A stretch of DNA of 64,000 nucleotides from Batkoa obscura (taxonomy: Eukaryota; Entomophthoromycota; Entomophthoromycetes; Entomophthorales; Batkoaceae): positions 992,001 to 1,056,000 of the forward strand of contig JASVEC010000012.1 of assembly GCA_030770535.1 (NCBI GenBank), in the 5' to 3' direction. Both the position numbers and the translations under genes were made by a program. Each line of letters begins with the position of its first letter. Positions within the stretch are counted from its first letter, which is position 1. The notes below the pieces were generated by a model. It was not told the DNA's origin. It did no database searches and saw nothing but the letters and a program-made list of their open reading frames with translations. Shown here piece by piece: positions 14,910-25,561 of this stretch.

Positions 14910-16100
14910 TTATTGTTGATCACGATTCCAAGATAATAAACTATTATCACCAAGTTTTCTATAAAAAAATAAAAGTATTAATTAAAAAAATATATAAAAT
15001 AAAAATAAAGTTTACCTAGGTTTAACAATATGACGAATAGTAAAAATCAAACCAAAGAGGACACAGACACCACCAACGACAAGATAAGCAATACCTAAAT
15101 AAGGATTTTTCCCACCCAAAAAGGAAACTGTTGAAATAATAATAGCTTTTTTCCCATTAAATTGAACGACATTAAAATTACTATCAATTTCCAATTGATA
15201 TTTTCCTTTTTTCATATCGCTTTCTGTTCTTCCATATAATTTACGGAAAGTAGGTAATCCTGCTGTACGCATCCAAACTTGAAAATGTTCATCTCTCGAT
15301 AAATCTGGTGGTGGGTATTTATCAGTATATTTGCCATCTGGGAAACGATTCACCCAATTAGGTGGTGGTAAAACTTGATCTGGTGTATAATTTGTTTTTG
15401 AAAATTTCTTACTATCACTATCCCATGCAATACCTTGTTCACTAAATGTAAACTTATTATTATCATCATCTAAATATTGAATCGGACGTATAGTATCATT
15501 AAATACAGAATTAGCAATTAAACCACAAGGATAATATGGAATTTTGTTTTCATTAACAGCTAATGGAGCACAATCTGACAATTCGGCTTCTGTTAATAAA
15601 GCTTGACCTAAAAGTTGATTATAAGAAATGGATTTAATATAACGTCGGTGATTTTGATAAAAATTGGTTAATTCATAATATAAAAATACAGGGCCTTCAA
15701 TATCTACTGGTATATCTAATTGAATCGTACATTTATTTGTATATAAATTATTCGGATTGGAACCATACAACTTATCCTTATTACTTTTATAATAAAAACT
15801 ACCACTACCATCTCCATTGACCGATGGTAATGAATATTTTGCTTCTTTAATTAAACTGAATTCTCCACCAACTGTATTACAATTAGTGTAATCAATAACT
15901 ATTTCAGATACTTGACCTGATAAATAAATCAATACACCACCTAATGGAGCAAATATAATGCCTATTAAAAATAAAGTAGGTAAAACAGTACGTGGAGTTA
16001 AAATGGGCTGCCATGCTCGAAGTCGTTGTTGTTTAAAAGCAGTATCTAATTCTTTACGACGATCTTTATATTCCGCTTTGGTAGTATTATTATCACTCAT
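14910..16100 (-). CDS. CDC50: CDC50/LEM3 phospholipid-flippase subunit
   Basis: A two-pass membrane protein that pairs with P4-ATPases to flip phospholipids in Golgi, endosome and plasma membranes. Two exons (16100-15016 and 14958-14910) give 377 residues. The start at 16100 is preferred over an upstream in-frame ATG because the family begins close to MSDNN..KDRRKELDTAFKQQ. The cytosolic N-terminal motif RAWQPILTP precedes TM1 (about residues 37-60). A large lumenal domain follows with several Asn-glycosylation sequons and conserved pieces (YYELTNFYQNHRRY, CGLIANSVFNDT, WMRTAGLPTFRKLYGR). TM2 is near the C-terminus, and the last exon encodes RKLGDNSLLSWN, typical of the family. It is intact and convergent with SEC24. 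Confidence 0.95.
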
Positions 16101-16521
16101 CTTTTTTGATTGAAAATTAAAGTAAAAATAAAGTGAAAATTGAATAACAATATTCAATTTAGGCTTGGTAAGGAAATAACGTTGATTTTATTGGTGCTTC
16201 TTGTTTTTCTACTTTCAAAAGCGGACAAATTCCATTGTTTTAACTGAATTGATAACTATTAATTGTTACTAAAAGTTAATATATTAAAATCAATACTTTA
16301 TATTAAATAATAAAAAATAAAATAAAATAAAATAAAATAATGCTATCCTGTATTATATATTATACTTACTACAATTATAATTTACTTTACTTCTATCAAA
16401 ACCAAGGATAGCCAACTCATTTTTAGCATAACTTAACTCAATTGAAACTTTTTTAAACATTCTTATCAGTTTTTAATTTATTAAATCAAAAAAATTCTAT
16501 CAATTTTGAATTTGAATTCCA

Positions 16522-17363
16522 ATGTCTTTATTAAGTCATTTTTTAAAAAATGCTAGTAAACAATTTCAAAATAATAGTAAAAAAGGTAACTCCAATCTCA
16601 TCGTTTCACTTTATAACTAACAATTACCCTAACATTGTAGCCTTTAACATTGATGAGTTATTAAACTGGCGAAAGGAGCTGGAATTAATAAATTTTAAAA
16701 AAGAGAACCCTTCCAGTTTAACTGAAAAATTCATTATTGGTAGTGATGCTGATATTGGCGGAAAATCATCGGTTAATCTCAGCCTTAACGATTGTGGTCA
16801 TGCTGTATTCTCTGGTAATATCTCACCTTATATGCCTAATTATTTAGAGATCAAAGTGCATGGCTATGCGGCATTTAAATTAAAAACCCCAGAAAATGGA
16901 TTTTTTGAGTCTGAATTATTTGATACATTACCATTTCGATATCTTGCATTAAGGGTCCGAGGTACCAATGGTAAAAATGGCATGCCACCAATAAGGAGGT
17001 TTACAGTCAATATTCAAACGGATAGTTTAATACCTTCCGACTTGTTTCAACATCGATTGTTTTTAAATAAACCAGGGGAATGGGAAACAGTATTGGTAAG
17101 TTTTTTGAGAGATTTATTTATTTCTATTTAAGATATTGATTTTTATTTCTCATTATATAAAATAGATACCTTTTAATGAGTTTGTATTAACAAATGATGG
17201 AGCCGTTGAACCTCAACAAATGAGTATGTTTAGAGAAAAAGTAAAATCAATTGGTATATCTCTTTTAGATCAAAAACCAGGTCCTTTTAAATTGGAGATT
17301 GATTGGATTAAAGCTTATAATAGTCCATATACTGATGGGGATATGGATATTGTACCAGAATAA
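16522..17363 (+). CDS. CIA30: Complex I assembly factor CIA30/NDUFAF1
   Basis: This mitochondrial protein helps assemble NADH:ubiquinone oxidoreductase (complex I). Three exons (16522-16585, 16641-17095, 17166-17363) give 238 residues. I chose the ATG at 16522 because it joins in phase through a small first exon. The beta-rich CIA30 domain fills most of the protein: DADIGGKSSVNLSL, then AVFSGNIS, YLALRVRGTNG, and a C-terminal SIGISLLDQKPGPFKLEIDWIKAY. The last segment is highly characteristic of the family. Its presence implies that the organism keeps complex I. The gene diverges from CDC50 across 421 bp. Confidence 0.88.
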
Positions 17364-18444
17364 TAAATAAAATATAAACAGTTTGATTGATTAGGGAGGT
17401 AATTTGTTTGTTATTGAACTATAAAATTGGATTAAAGGTTAAGGAAGATGGTTGTTTTTTAAAAAAAATTTAAAAATTTATCATGTTGTTAAATATAATA
17501 GACAGGTTAGTTTGAATAATAAAAATAGATTATATTGTTATAAAGAAGGAATGTGCAAAATTTTTAACTTTATATTTATGTTTATAAAATTAGTTAATAT
17601 ATATACTGGTAAGCTATAACAGTTAATTTTAGGTTGAATGTTATTTTGTTAATGATTTAAAGCTAAAGATATCTGGTTTTAGAAAAGATAAATATTACTT
17701 AAAGCACCTGTTTTGCAAAGATCAATGTTAATATTATATCACCAATTCTTGTATTGTTTTATCATTTTAAATAGTTTTTAAACTTATTTATAGTAGATAA
17801 AATATCTTTTTATTTATAAAGTCTTATCGATGTGATTGCCCTTCGAATATTTTTTATGTAGGTTTCTTTAATAAGTGCATAATTTTTTTTATAAAGTTTT
17901 TAGAGCTTTGTATAATGTTTTTATTCTATTGATTACATAGTTGATCATTATTTTTATTTTTTAAATAAATCAAATTCTTATTAATATTAATAATACACAA
18001 TATTATTCATATTTTATTTTTCAATATTTAACCTACACGTAATAAATAATAATTAAGATTCTTAGCTAAAAAAATATTAATACATGTTAAATCAAAAACT
18101 CTTGATAATATAAATATATAAACCAATCTCATTTTACAGCCGGATAGATATATATAACTTCCTAAAAACAATTAACTAGTCCTTATATTCCAATCAAATA
18201 AAACAAAATAATTTATTTAGTAATATATTCGTATTTCCTATTCAGTTTTCTTAACTTTTACCCTATTATATCAGTTTTCATATTATACGAAATTAATATC
18301 ACATCAATCTAAAAGGGATTTCAATAATTTCAACAAAAGCAAGAACATTACCAATCCAACAAGCTTCTAATGTTTTTAGTGCAAAAAGGTACTCTACTTT
18401 AGATATGGTAAAGGATAAAATAATCAACTTTTATAGTTGATGAA
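17364..18444. other. Gene-free AT-rich spacer
   Basis: About 1.1 kb downstream of CIA30. I find no ORF of substance, no RNA gene and no recognised repeat. Base composition becomes still more AT-biased to the right. Confidence 0.55.
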
Positions 18445-18467
18445 TGCGCCCACCGCGGATTGAACGC

Positions 18468-18511
<44 letters not shown>

Positions 18512-18517
18512 AGCCGC
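18445..18517 (-). tRNA. tRNA-Phe (anticodon GAA)
   Basis: On the minus strand this 73-nt sequence has the D arm AGCTCAGTTGGGAGAGC. The anticodon stem TCAGA/TCTGA encloses loop CTGAAGA (anticodon GAA), and the T arm is CCGCG-TTCAATC-CGCGG. The discriminator is A. The acceptor stem GCGGCTA/TGGGCGC has a G-G mismatch at the fourth pair (4-69) and a U-G pair at 6-67, so this copy may be weakened. No intron. Confidence 0.9.
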
Positions 18518-18608
18518 AATTTATAATATTATCGTATAACTATTATATATAATCTATTATTTATGGATAAAAGTGTTGAACGAAATCTCAATTTCATTTG
18601 GTATATAT

Positions 18609-18706
18609 GGAGATGTATTTTTTTGTTTAAGAATTTTACTAACAATTTTTCTGTTGAAATAGTGCTTAAAAAATGGAAAAAATAATGAAGTCAAAAAAAT
18701 ACCCTC
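18609..18706 (+). mobile_element. 99-bp MITE family, copy 1a (forward)
   Basis: A non-autonomous element defined here by comparing 11 copies. It has imperfect terminal inverted repeats of about 16 bp (GGGGATGTATTTTTTTG at the left, reverse of CAAAAAAAACACCCCC at the right), an interior with GTTTAAGAATTTTACTAACAA and CTCAAATAGCGCTTAAAAAA, and a length of 97-100 bp. It is flanked by 4-bp ATAT on both sides (18605-18608 and 18707-18710). It is joined head to head with copy 1b. Confidence 0.85.
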
Positions 18707-18710
18707 ATAT

Positions 18711-18809
18711 AAGGGTATTTTTTTTGGCTTTATCACTTTTTCTATCTTTTAAGCGCTATCTAAGCGGAAATTTTGTTGGTAAAATCCTCAAACACAAAAA
18801 TACATCCCT
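18711..18809 (-). mobile_element. 99-bp MITE family, copy 1b (reverse)
   Basis: An inverted copy that starts directly after the ATAT shared with copy 1a and ends at ATAT 18810-18813. Copies 1a and 1b form a palindrome of about 200 bp that could fold into one long hairpin if transcribed. Confidence 0.85.
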
Positions 18810-18813
18810 ATAT

Positions 18814-19840
18814 GCTCCAACTGTACCAGTTTTAGTACAGTAAAATGTCTTTATAGCTTATAAAATATCGGTCAGGTTTTTTCAAAATCGAATTAGTGTA
18901 CAACACAGCATCTCCTTACCTCCCTTAATTAATTTGAGAGTAATTGGTTACGTTTTGGCTTTTTGACAGAGTGGTTTGTTTAAGCAGGTTTTCAAGAATT
19001 TGACTGTATTAGTTTTGATACATTTTTTAATCTGTCATATTATATCAGAATGCAATAAATTTAGATATAATTACTATTAAAATAAAAATTTAAAACATTG
19101 TTACTATGCTTTTATTTAAAAAATCTTTTTGAGATAGATATTATAGCAGTTTTTATAAATTTTATAATTAAAGTTATAAATATAGAAATATTAAGTCTGC
19201 TTATAACAGATTTTATAATATAGGCAATGATATTTAGCATTGGGCAACTTTCTAAAAAAAACAATTTTATGTTTTATTAGTATATAAAGTTTTAAACCAA
19301 GCTTTTTAAGTTTATAAATAACAGGTATAATGGCAGCACAGTTTGAAAAAAATAAGCAAAATGCTAATAAAACTTAATATATATATATTAATATAACTAT
19401 ATGCAAAAAAAAGCATTTGGTTTTGCTATAGCTAAAAAAAACAAATAACAGATTTCTTAATAATATAATTTTGTTATACTATAAAAAAGTAACGGATTGT
19501 TATAATTATTTATAATATTTATAATGTTTTTTTTTAAATTTATCTACTAAATGATAAAATAAACAAATGTTTAAATATATTTTAAAAAAATATAAAACTT
19601 GTATTTGCAATAATATATTTAAGCTTTTTATTATGCATTGCTGCAATAAATATAGTATTTTTCTTAGCTTTTAATATAGTAATAAAATTTCAATTTTGAT
19701 TTTAATTTAATAATTATACTATATTTTAAAAAATATTTTTTTAATCAGTATTTTTTTTAATAGCTTGCATAATAAAAAATAAACTTATTTTTTATAAAAG
19801 CATACTTTTGCTAAAAAAACTAAACTAAAAGTTAATAATT
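18814..19840. other. AT-extreme gene-free stretch
   Basis: This 1 kb is made almost entirely of A/T words with scattered GC-containing TTGC and GCTA words. No ORF or RNA gene is visible. A 6-bp inverted repeat (CTGTAC ... GTACAG) lies at about 18821-18840. Confidence 0.55.
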
Positions 19841-19844
19841 ATAT

Positions 19845-19944
19845 GGGGACGTTTTTTTTGGTTTCATCACTTTTTCCATTTTTTAAGCACTATTTGAGCA
19901 AAAAAGATTGTTAGTAAAATTCTTAAACAAAAAAATACATCCCC
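19845..19944 (-). mobile_element. 99-bp MITE family, copy 2 (reverse)
   Basis: Family copy in reverse orientation, with ends GGGGACG ... CATCCCC and perfect ATAT flanks (19841-19844 and 19945-19948). Confidence 0.88.
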
Positions 19945-20333
19945 ATATAATTAAAAAAAAACCATAATTTAACCAGATTAAGAACAATTGTAATAGTTTT
20001 TAAATAATTATTATCAGTTTTTTGCCATAGTATCTTTTATTATATTAAAATGAATAATTTAATATATTTTTATATCAGTAATAGTTTTTTATTTTTGTTT
20101 AGTTAAATATAGCTTATATATAATTTTTTTAAGGTTAAGCATATTATGGATAAGTTATTAATTTATTAACTTGTTTATATAAAAACACTTGCCTGGAATT
20201 AAAACATTTTTAAATTTTATCATATATATTTAAAAAAGCTTAAAATTGGTACAATTTATTATTTAAATAAGCAGTAGAATTAAATATAGTAAATATGTAT
20301 GCTTTCATTATAGCATTAAATTAGTTTATATTT

Positions 20334-20432
20334 GGGAATATATTTTTTTGTTTAAGAATTTTACTAACAATCTTTCCACTCAAATAGCGCTTAAAAAATG
20401 GAAAAAATAATGAAACCAAAAAAAACACCCTC
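20334..20432 (+). mobile_element. 99-bp MITE family, copy 3 (forward)
   Basis: Family copy in forward orientation, with ends GGGAATAT ... CACCCTC and perfect ATTT flanks (20330-20333 and 20433-20436). The ATTT flank shows that the 4-bp repeat is a target duplication and not part of the element. Confidence 0.88.
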
Positions 20433-20599
20433 ATTTATTTATATCAAAAGGTTGATAAAAAGAATAAAAACAAATGTATTTTTATATTAATAAGAACTTT
20501 TATCTAGGATCAAGAATGTTGTCTTAATGATAAACAAAAAAATCCAGATAAAACACCCTGGTAAAGTGAGAAATTTTTGATTTATTATCGCAACGACAA

Positions 20600-21090
20600 T
20601 ATGCTTGTTTATAAAAGTAATTACTGTTGCCTAGATGTATGTCAGAGGAAAAAAGCAAAGGAAATACCTAGCAGGACTTGATTCACAAGATGTATTAATA
20701 GAGCAGCGTCTTTGAAAAGCTTTGTCAGGTCAAATTAAACAAACATCTTTTGATTGATCTCCAGATTCCTAACAAAGATTAGCCACTTCCTTGAAAGGCT
20801 CATTGCTATTGCCTATTGCGTTTTTAAGCAAATCTATATCTTTTTGATCGGTACTGCTATAATTGTTCAAAGCTCTTAAGTTCTTCCCTACATAAGCATG
20901 AGTTTTAGAGTAACTACCTTCATAACAGAAGGAACTGACATCCAAAATAAAGGTATAATTTGGTAGGTTATCAAACATAACCTCATATATCCTCTTGATA
21001 CCACATATAATTTTATTATTAGTGGCGCCTCGAAGACAAGCGCTAGGGGCGTTTGGGTCAATGAAGCCCTCTGGAGTTTTAAAAGCACCA
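20600..21090 (-). pseudogene. Unidentified cysteine-containing gene relic
   Basis: Minus-strand reading from about 21090 gives an open segment of about 107 residues ending at a stop at 20769. It includes TPEGFIDPNAPSACLRGAT, IICGIKRIYEV and YSKTHAYVGKNLRALN. The same frame continues past that stop and a second one with more Cys-containing sequence (QRRCSINTSCES). Base composition is clearly higher in GC than the flanks. It looks like one exon of a larger gene, possibly for a secreted Cys-rich protein, that has decayed. I do not recognise the family. An upstream exon was not found. Confidence 0.4.
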
Positions 21091-21108
21091 CTTTATCTAA
21101 GGAAATGA

Positions 21109-21798
21109 GGAGTAACTAAGATTCTGACATTGGAAGTAAGATAAATTAAGGTATGTGGGATTTTAAGTTATCGTGACTTTATATAATTAATTCAAAAGAA
21201 ACAAAATAAAAACTATAGCAGTAAAAAGTGTCATAAAAATTGTCTGTCTTTTTTCTATCTAGTCATTCAATTACAGTCACAAAATACTTTTATTAACCAA
21301 AAAAATCATTAAAAAAGTGTAATAGTTTTGATACACTTAAATTAGTACCTATAATAAAAAATAAATTAAATATTTTAATGTACAATTTTATACTAATAAT
21401 CTTATTTAAATCTTTTTATTAATTTTATTACTCAAATATTAATAAGTTTAGTATAAGATGCCTAATTATTTAAATAAGTCAATAGACTGATTTTTTTCAT
21501 CGAAATAGCCAAATAAAATTTCCATTAAAGCAATGAATTAACTCTTAAAAACTTCGATAATTGATGTCAAATGATATTTTGCTTACTGGGATTTTCATTT
21601 TTATATATTAATTTTCTTAAAACTTGATTTTGAAATAGTAACTTTATCACTAAAAACAATCATATAATATATGTTTATTGATTCTTTGTTTAACAAATCA
21701 AAGCTTCCAGAGTATAAGTTTATAAAAATACAAACATATATAATAGGTTCATAACAATACATCAATTTTAAATCTTAAACAAAAATCTAAAAGACAAA
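21109..21798. other. Intergenic, 5' flank of orphan gene pair
   Basis: About 690 bp AT-rich. The last ~70 bp before 21799 resemble the flank of the second orphan gene, so the tandem duplication includes some upstream sequence. Nothing else seen. Confidence 0.5.
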
Positions 21799-22604
21799 AT
21801 GGGAAGATGACCAAGCTCCAGTGGTTTTGATAGATCTAACTATGACAGATTGAACAATAATAAAAGCAAGAAGGATATAGAGAATTTAGGTATATTAGAG
21901 CATGATAAAAGGCATTATCATCGAAGATATATTTATAAAAGTGGGTTTAAATATGCTATTGTACTAAACTATACCAACTTTGTGAAATCTTTCTTGAAAA
22001 AAGGCAATGTTGGCCAACTGAGTAATCAATCGTATCTTTTAGGTAGTAGTACGATGGGATTTTTTAGCTCCACTAGTTCTAAACTATCAAGTTCGTGTGA
22101 CTCAAATAAAAAGTTATTGATAGCTAAACAGATAAATACATTGGCCCAAGATATCATTGAATATATGGCAAAAGAACATTTTACTAAAGCAGCAAGTGTT
22201 AAGCATAGTTAATGCGAGAAGCTAATTACATTTTCTTTTACTAATAAAACCGGGATGAACAATATATAAATGAAGTTATATATAAAGATTATCACCTCAA
22301 ACTCTATAGACCATTTCATAGAAATGATACTATTAATCTAATCACTGTGAATGAGTTACCTGGTAGCATTATTGGTATCAAGTTGTAGAATTTAATTATT
22401 AACTACTACTCAAAGGTTGGTAAACTTGTTTATTGTAAACATAACAAGATTGAAAATCTGGACATTTATTCGGATTCCGTTACGATTGTATTGTTTACTC
22501 TTAGTTCTATTATCACTACCACTATAAATAAAGAGCTGTTAATTGATGGTTCGGTAGTTAGTACATTATCGGGAATCTCTGAAGTAATTTATTGCCGAAA
22601 TTAA
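21799..22604 (+). pseudogene. Orphan family member, decayed tandem copy
   Basis: This segment aligns along its whole length with the intact gene at 23049-23855, offset 1250 bp. The equivalent ATG (21799) is followed by TGA at the fourth codon. A middle segment of 120 residues stays open (21850-22212, NNNKSKKDIENLGILEHDKRHY ... KAASVKHS), and then there is a TAA stop, a small frameshift near 22240 and a TAG near 22388. Its end, SEVIYC in the intact copy, is still recognisable near 22590. It is therefore a dead or dying duplicate. The function of the family is unknown. Confidence 0.8.
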
Positions 22605-23048
22605 ATAAATAGCAACATTAAATTAATAGTCTTTTTTTATTGGAATTTTTTTTACAATAAATGCTTTTTAATGACGTGGTAGAATATGTAATCTAGTCAA
22701 AATTTATTAAATCTTGGATTTATGAACTATTATTGTTCTTCAACTAAAAGATAAAATAAAATTCCACTAAAGCAATTATTTATTTTCTATCTTATAATTA
22801 AATTAACGATACTTTTTTTCTTTTTCTTTTTCTTTTTCTTTTTCTTTTTCTTTTTATAATAAAGTTTTAAAACCTTCAATTCTAAAAAAGAGCAATTTGA
22901 TGCTAAAAATAATTGAATAAATGAATACTTTTATTCTTATTTAATAAATTAAGGTTCTGGAGTAAAAAGCTACAAGAACATAAAATATAAATAAGACGAT
23001 AATAACGCATTGATTTTAAACTATCAACTAAATTCAAAAAACAAAAAA
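22605..23048. repeat. Spacer with (TTTTTC)n microsatellite
   Basis: The spacer between the two orphan copies holds about seven TTTTTC units at 22813-22855. The 60 bp before 23049 resemble the equivalent flank of the decayed copy. No other feature seen. Confidence 0.75.
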
Positions 23049-23855
23049 ATGGGTATAGCCCGAAGATCCGAAGATTCTGATATATATGAACACGATAAAA
23101 TGAATAATAATGAAAATAAAAAGGATTTGGAGGATTTAGGCATTCTAAGATACAACAAAAAACATTATTATCGAAGATATCTTTATGAAAGTAGTTTCAA
23201 ATATGCCATTGTATTAAACTATACCGACTTTATAAAAGAATTTTTAGACAAAAGTAAAATTGACCAACTGAGCAATCAAGCGTATTCATCTGGAAGTATT
23301 AAGTCAAGTTTTTTTGGTTCAAACCCTTCTGTTAAGTTATCCAGTACTTATGACTCAAATAAAGAGCTATTGATAGCTAAAGAGATAAAGATTTTGGCCC
23401 AAGGTATTATAGGACATATGACTAAACATTATTTTACTAAAGCAACAAGTATGAAGCATAATGAGAGAGAAAAATTAATAACTTTTTCTTTTATTAATAA
23501 AGACGACCGAGATGAACAATATATAAATGAAGTTTTATATAAAGAGAGCTATATCAAGTTGTATAAGCCCTTCTACAAAAAAGATGCTATTAAACTGATC
23601 ACTGTGGCTGATTTACCTGGTACTATTATTGGTAATGAATTAGAAAGTTTAGTTATTAAACATTATTCTACAATTGGTATGGTTGTTTATTGTAAACACA
23701 ATAAGGTTGAAAATCTGGACATCTATTCGGATTCAGTTACAGTTGTGTTAGCTACACTTGGCTCTGTTACTGCTACTACTGTAAACAAAGAGCTAATAAT
23801 TGATGGTTTAGTGGTCAGGACATCACCAGAATTTCCTGAAGTGATTTATTGTTGA
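23049..23855 (+). CDS. Orphan protein, tandem-duplicated family
   Basis: An intronless 268-residue frame, starting at the first true ATG. I do not recognise it. What can be seen: an acidic, hydrophilic N-terminus; a Tyr/Lys-rich segment (HYYRRYLYESSFKYAIVLNY); a Ser-rich loop; a charged helix region (ELLIAKEIKILAQGIIGHM); and a beta-rich, hydrophobic C-terminal half (KLITVADLPGTIIG, SVTVVLATLGSVTATTV, LIIDGLVV). No signal peptide or clear membrane span. The decayed neighbour at 21799-22604 retains the same order of segments, which supports this as a real gene family rather than a chance ORF. It sits in a gene-poor, element-rich stretch, typical of lineage-specific genes. Confidence 0.7.
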   Translation: MGIARRSEDSDIYEHDKMNNNENKKDLEDLGILRYNKKHYYRRYLYESSFKYAIVLNYTDFIKEFLDKSKIDQLSNQAYSSGSIKSSFFGSNPSVKLSSTYDSNKELLIAKEIKILAQGIIGHMTKHYFTKATSMKHNEREKLITFSFINKDDRDEQYINEVLYKESYIKLYKPFYKKDAIKLITVADLPGTIIGNELESLVIKHYSTIGMVVYCKHNKVENLDIYSDSVTVVLATLGSVTATTVNKELIIDGLVVRTSPEFPEVIYC

Positions 23856-24309
23856 TATTAAATTATGTTAAATTAAAGCTTGAACTTTTATTATGCTTTT
23901 TTATATTTGAAATAGTTGAAAAATATATCTTTTTTTGGCCTCATTTTATCATTAGTTTTATAAAGAAGGATAAATAGTAGGAGAAAAGTCTTAATTGATT
24001 TTAAGACTAAACTTTATTAGTAATAATAAATGCTACTGCAACAACAAAATAAGAATATAGGATTTATACAATATATTATGATATAGATTTCTTGTTTATA
24101 AAAACAAATCAACAAATTAATATATTTAATTAGGTAAATTCATTTGTTGAAAATACAATGGAACTGAATTTCGGATTTTAGTTACGTAAAACCAATTTTA
24201 GCTAATACTAATAGTGCATTAATTAATTTAATGGAAAAACTTGAAATAGCAGTAGCCACTAAAAAACATATAAAAACAAAAAATAGTAATAACATTCTTT
24301 ACAAAAAAA
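23856..24309. other. Intergenic upstream of reductase gene
   Basis: About 450 bp AT-rich. No ORF, repeat or RNA gene seen. Confidence 0.55.
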
Positions 24310-25359
24310 ATGTCAAAAGTAATCAATAAACAAATTTATTATAAAGAGATCCCAAAGGGATTTCCACAACTCGATACAACCTTTGAGTATAAACAAGAAG
24401 AAATTGATTTAAACAAAGTTCAATTATCCCAGGGTCAAGTTTTATTAGAAAATTTGATTGCTTCCGTTGATCCCTATATGAGAGGAAGAATGAGGGATCC
24501 TAAAGTACGTTCCTATGTACCAGCATTTAAATTGAATACTAAATTAGATACTTTAACATTATCCAAAGTTATCCGCTCCAATGACTCCAATTTACCAGAA
24601 GGTACCTATGTAACCTTATCAGCTCCTTGTGAAAACTATTCAGTAGTAAAAGGGAAACACTGTACCCCAATAATCACTGATCCTTCTATTCCATTATCTT
24701 ATTATCTTTCTATTCTTGGTGTTCCTGGATTGACCGCCTACGTTGGGTTATATAAAATCGGACAACCAAAAGCAGGGGAAACCATATTTATTTCAGGAGC
24801 TTCAGGAGCAGTAGGTCAAATCGTTGGGCAATTAGCCAAAGAAAGAGGATTAAGAGTGATTGGCTCAGCAGGTGAAGATGAAAAGGTCGATTATTTAATT
24901 AAAGAGTTAAAATTCGATGGTGCTTTTAACTATAAAAAAGAAAAGGATTTAAAAAAAATATTAAAAGAGTTATGCCCTAAAGGGATCGATATTTACTTTG
25001 ATAATGTAGGTGGAAAAACTTTAGAAGTAGCTATTGGATTATGTAATGATTTTGCACGTATCCCATTGTGTGGTATGATCTCTCAATATAATTTAGCTCC
25101 CAAAGATTATTATCCTATCAAAAATTTGATCTTAGCTGTACCTAGACGTATTAAGATGGAAGGTTTTATTGCTACAGATGACCACGGTGAATATAGTAAA
25201 ATGTTCTTAAAGGATTGTCAAAACTTGATTAAACAAAACAAACTTAAGATCAGTGAAAGTATCGATCATGGAGTTGAAAATATACCAAGTTCCCTTTTGA
25301 AATTGTTCAAAGGTGGTAATCAAGGTAAACAATTAGTCAAATTAAGTTCCAAACTCTAA
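24310..25359 (+). CDS. NADP-dependent alkenal/prostaglandin reductase-like MDR
   Basis: A 349-residue zinc-independent medium-chain dehydrogenase/reductase of the leukotriene-B4 dehydrogenase / alkenal double-bond reductase group. It reduces activated C=C bonds of alpha,beta-unsaturated aldehydes or ketones with NADPH. Features in order: family N-terminus ending LLENLIASVDPYMRGRM (about residues 46-62), GVPGLTAYVGLYKIG before the nucleotide fold, the Rossmann loop SGASGAVGQIVGQLAK (about residues 156-171), the CPKGIDIYFDNVGGKTL stretch and GMISQYN. No zinc-binding residues of alcohol dehydrogenases are present. Intronless. Likely cytosolic, in detoxification of lipid-peroxidation products (inferred from family). 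Confidence 0.9.
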   Translation: MSKVINKQIYYKEIPKGFPQLDTTFEYKQEEIDLNKVQLSQGQVLLENLIASVDPYMRGRMRDPKVRSYVPAFKLNTKLDTLTLSKVIRSNDSNLPEGTYVTLSAPCENYSVVKGKHCTPIITDPSIPLSYYLSILGVPGLTAYVGLYKIGQPKAGETIFISGASGAVGQIVGQLAKERGLRVIGSAGEDEKVDYLIKELKFDGAFNYKKEKDLKKILKELCPKGIDIYFDNVGGKTLEVAIGLCNDFARIPLCGMISQYNLAPKDYYPIKNLILAVPRRIKMEGFIATDDHGEYSKMFLKDCQNLIKQNKLKISESIDHGVENIPSSLLKLFKGGNQGKQLVKLSSKL

Positions 25360-25561
25360 ATAAACTAGAACGTCATATTGAAATATTATGTTTTTATTTT
25401 TATTGTTATCTGTGTATTTTTCACTTTTATTATAGTGATTTATTTGATGTTATTCACTATTACTCATGATTTATAATTTTTAATTTTTAAAATGATGACT
25501 TCAATAAAATAGAGCAACTATAAAAATTAGGTTTTATTTCTTTATAATCATAATAACATAA

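Noticed and set aside
20888-21091. Minus-strand ORF of 67 residues
   Set aside because: An alternative frame of the Cys-containing relic; the other frame has more coherent sequence.
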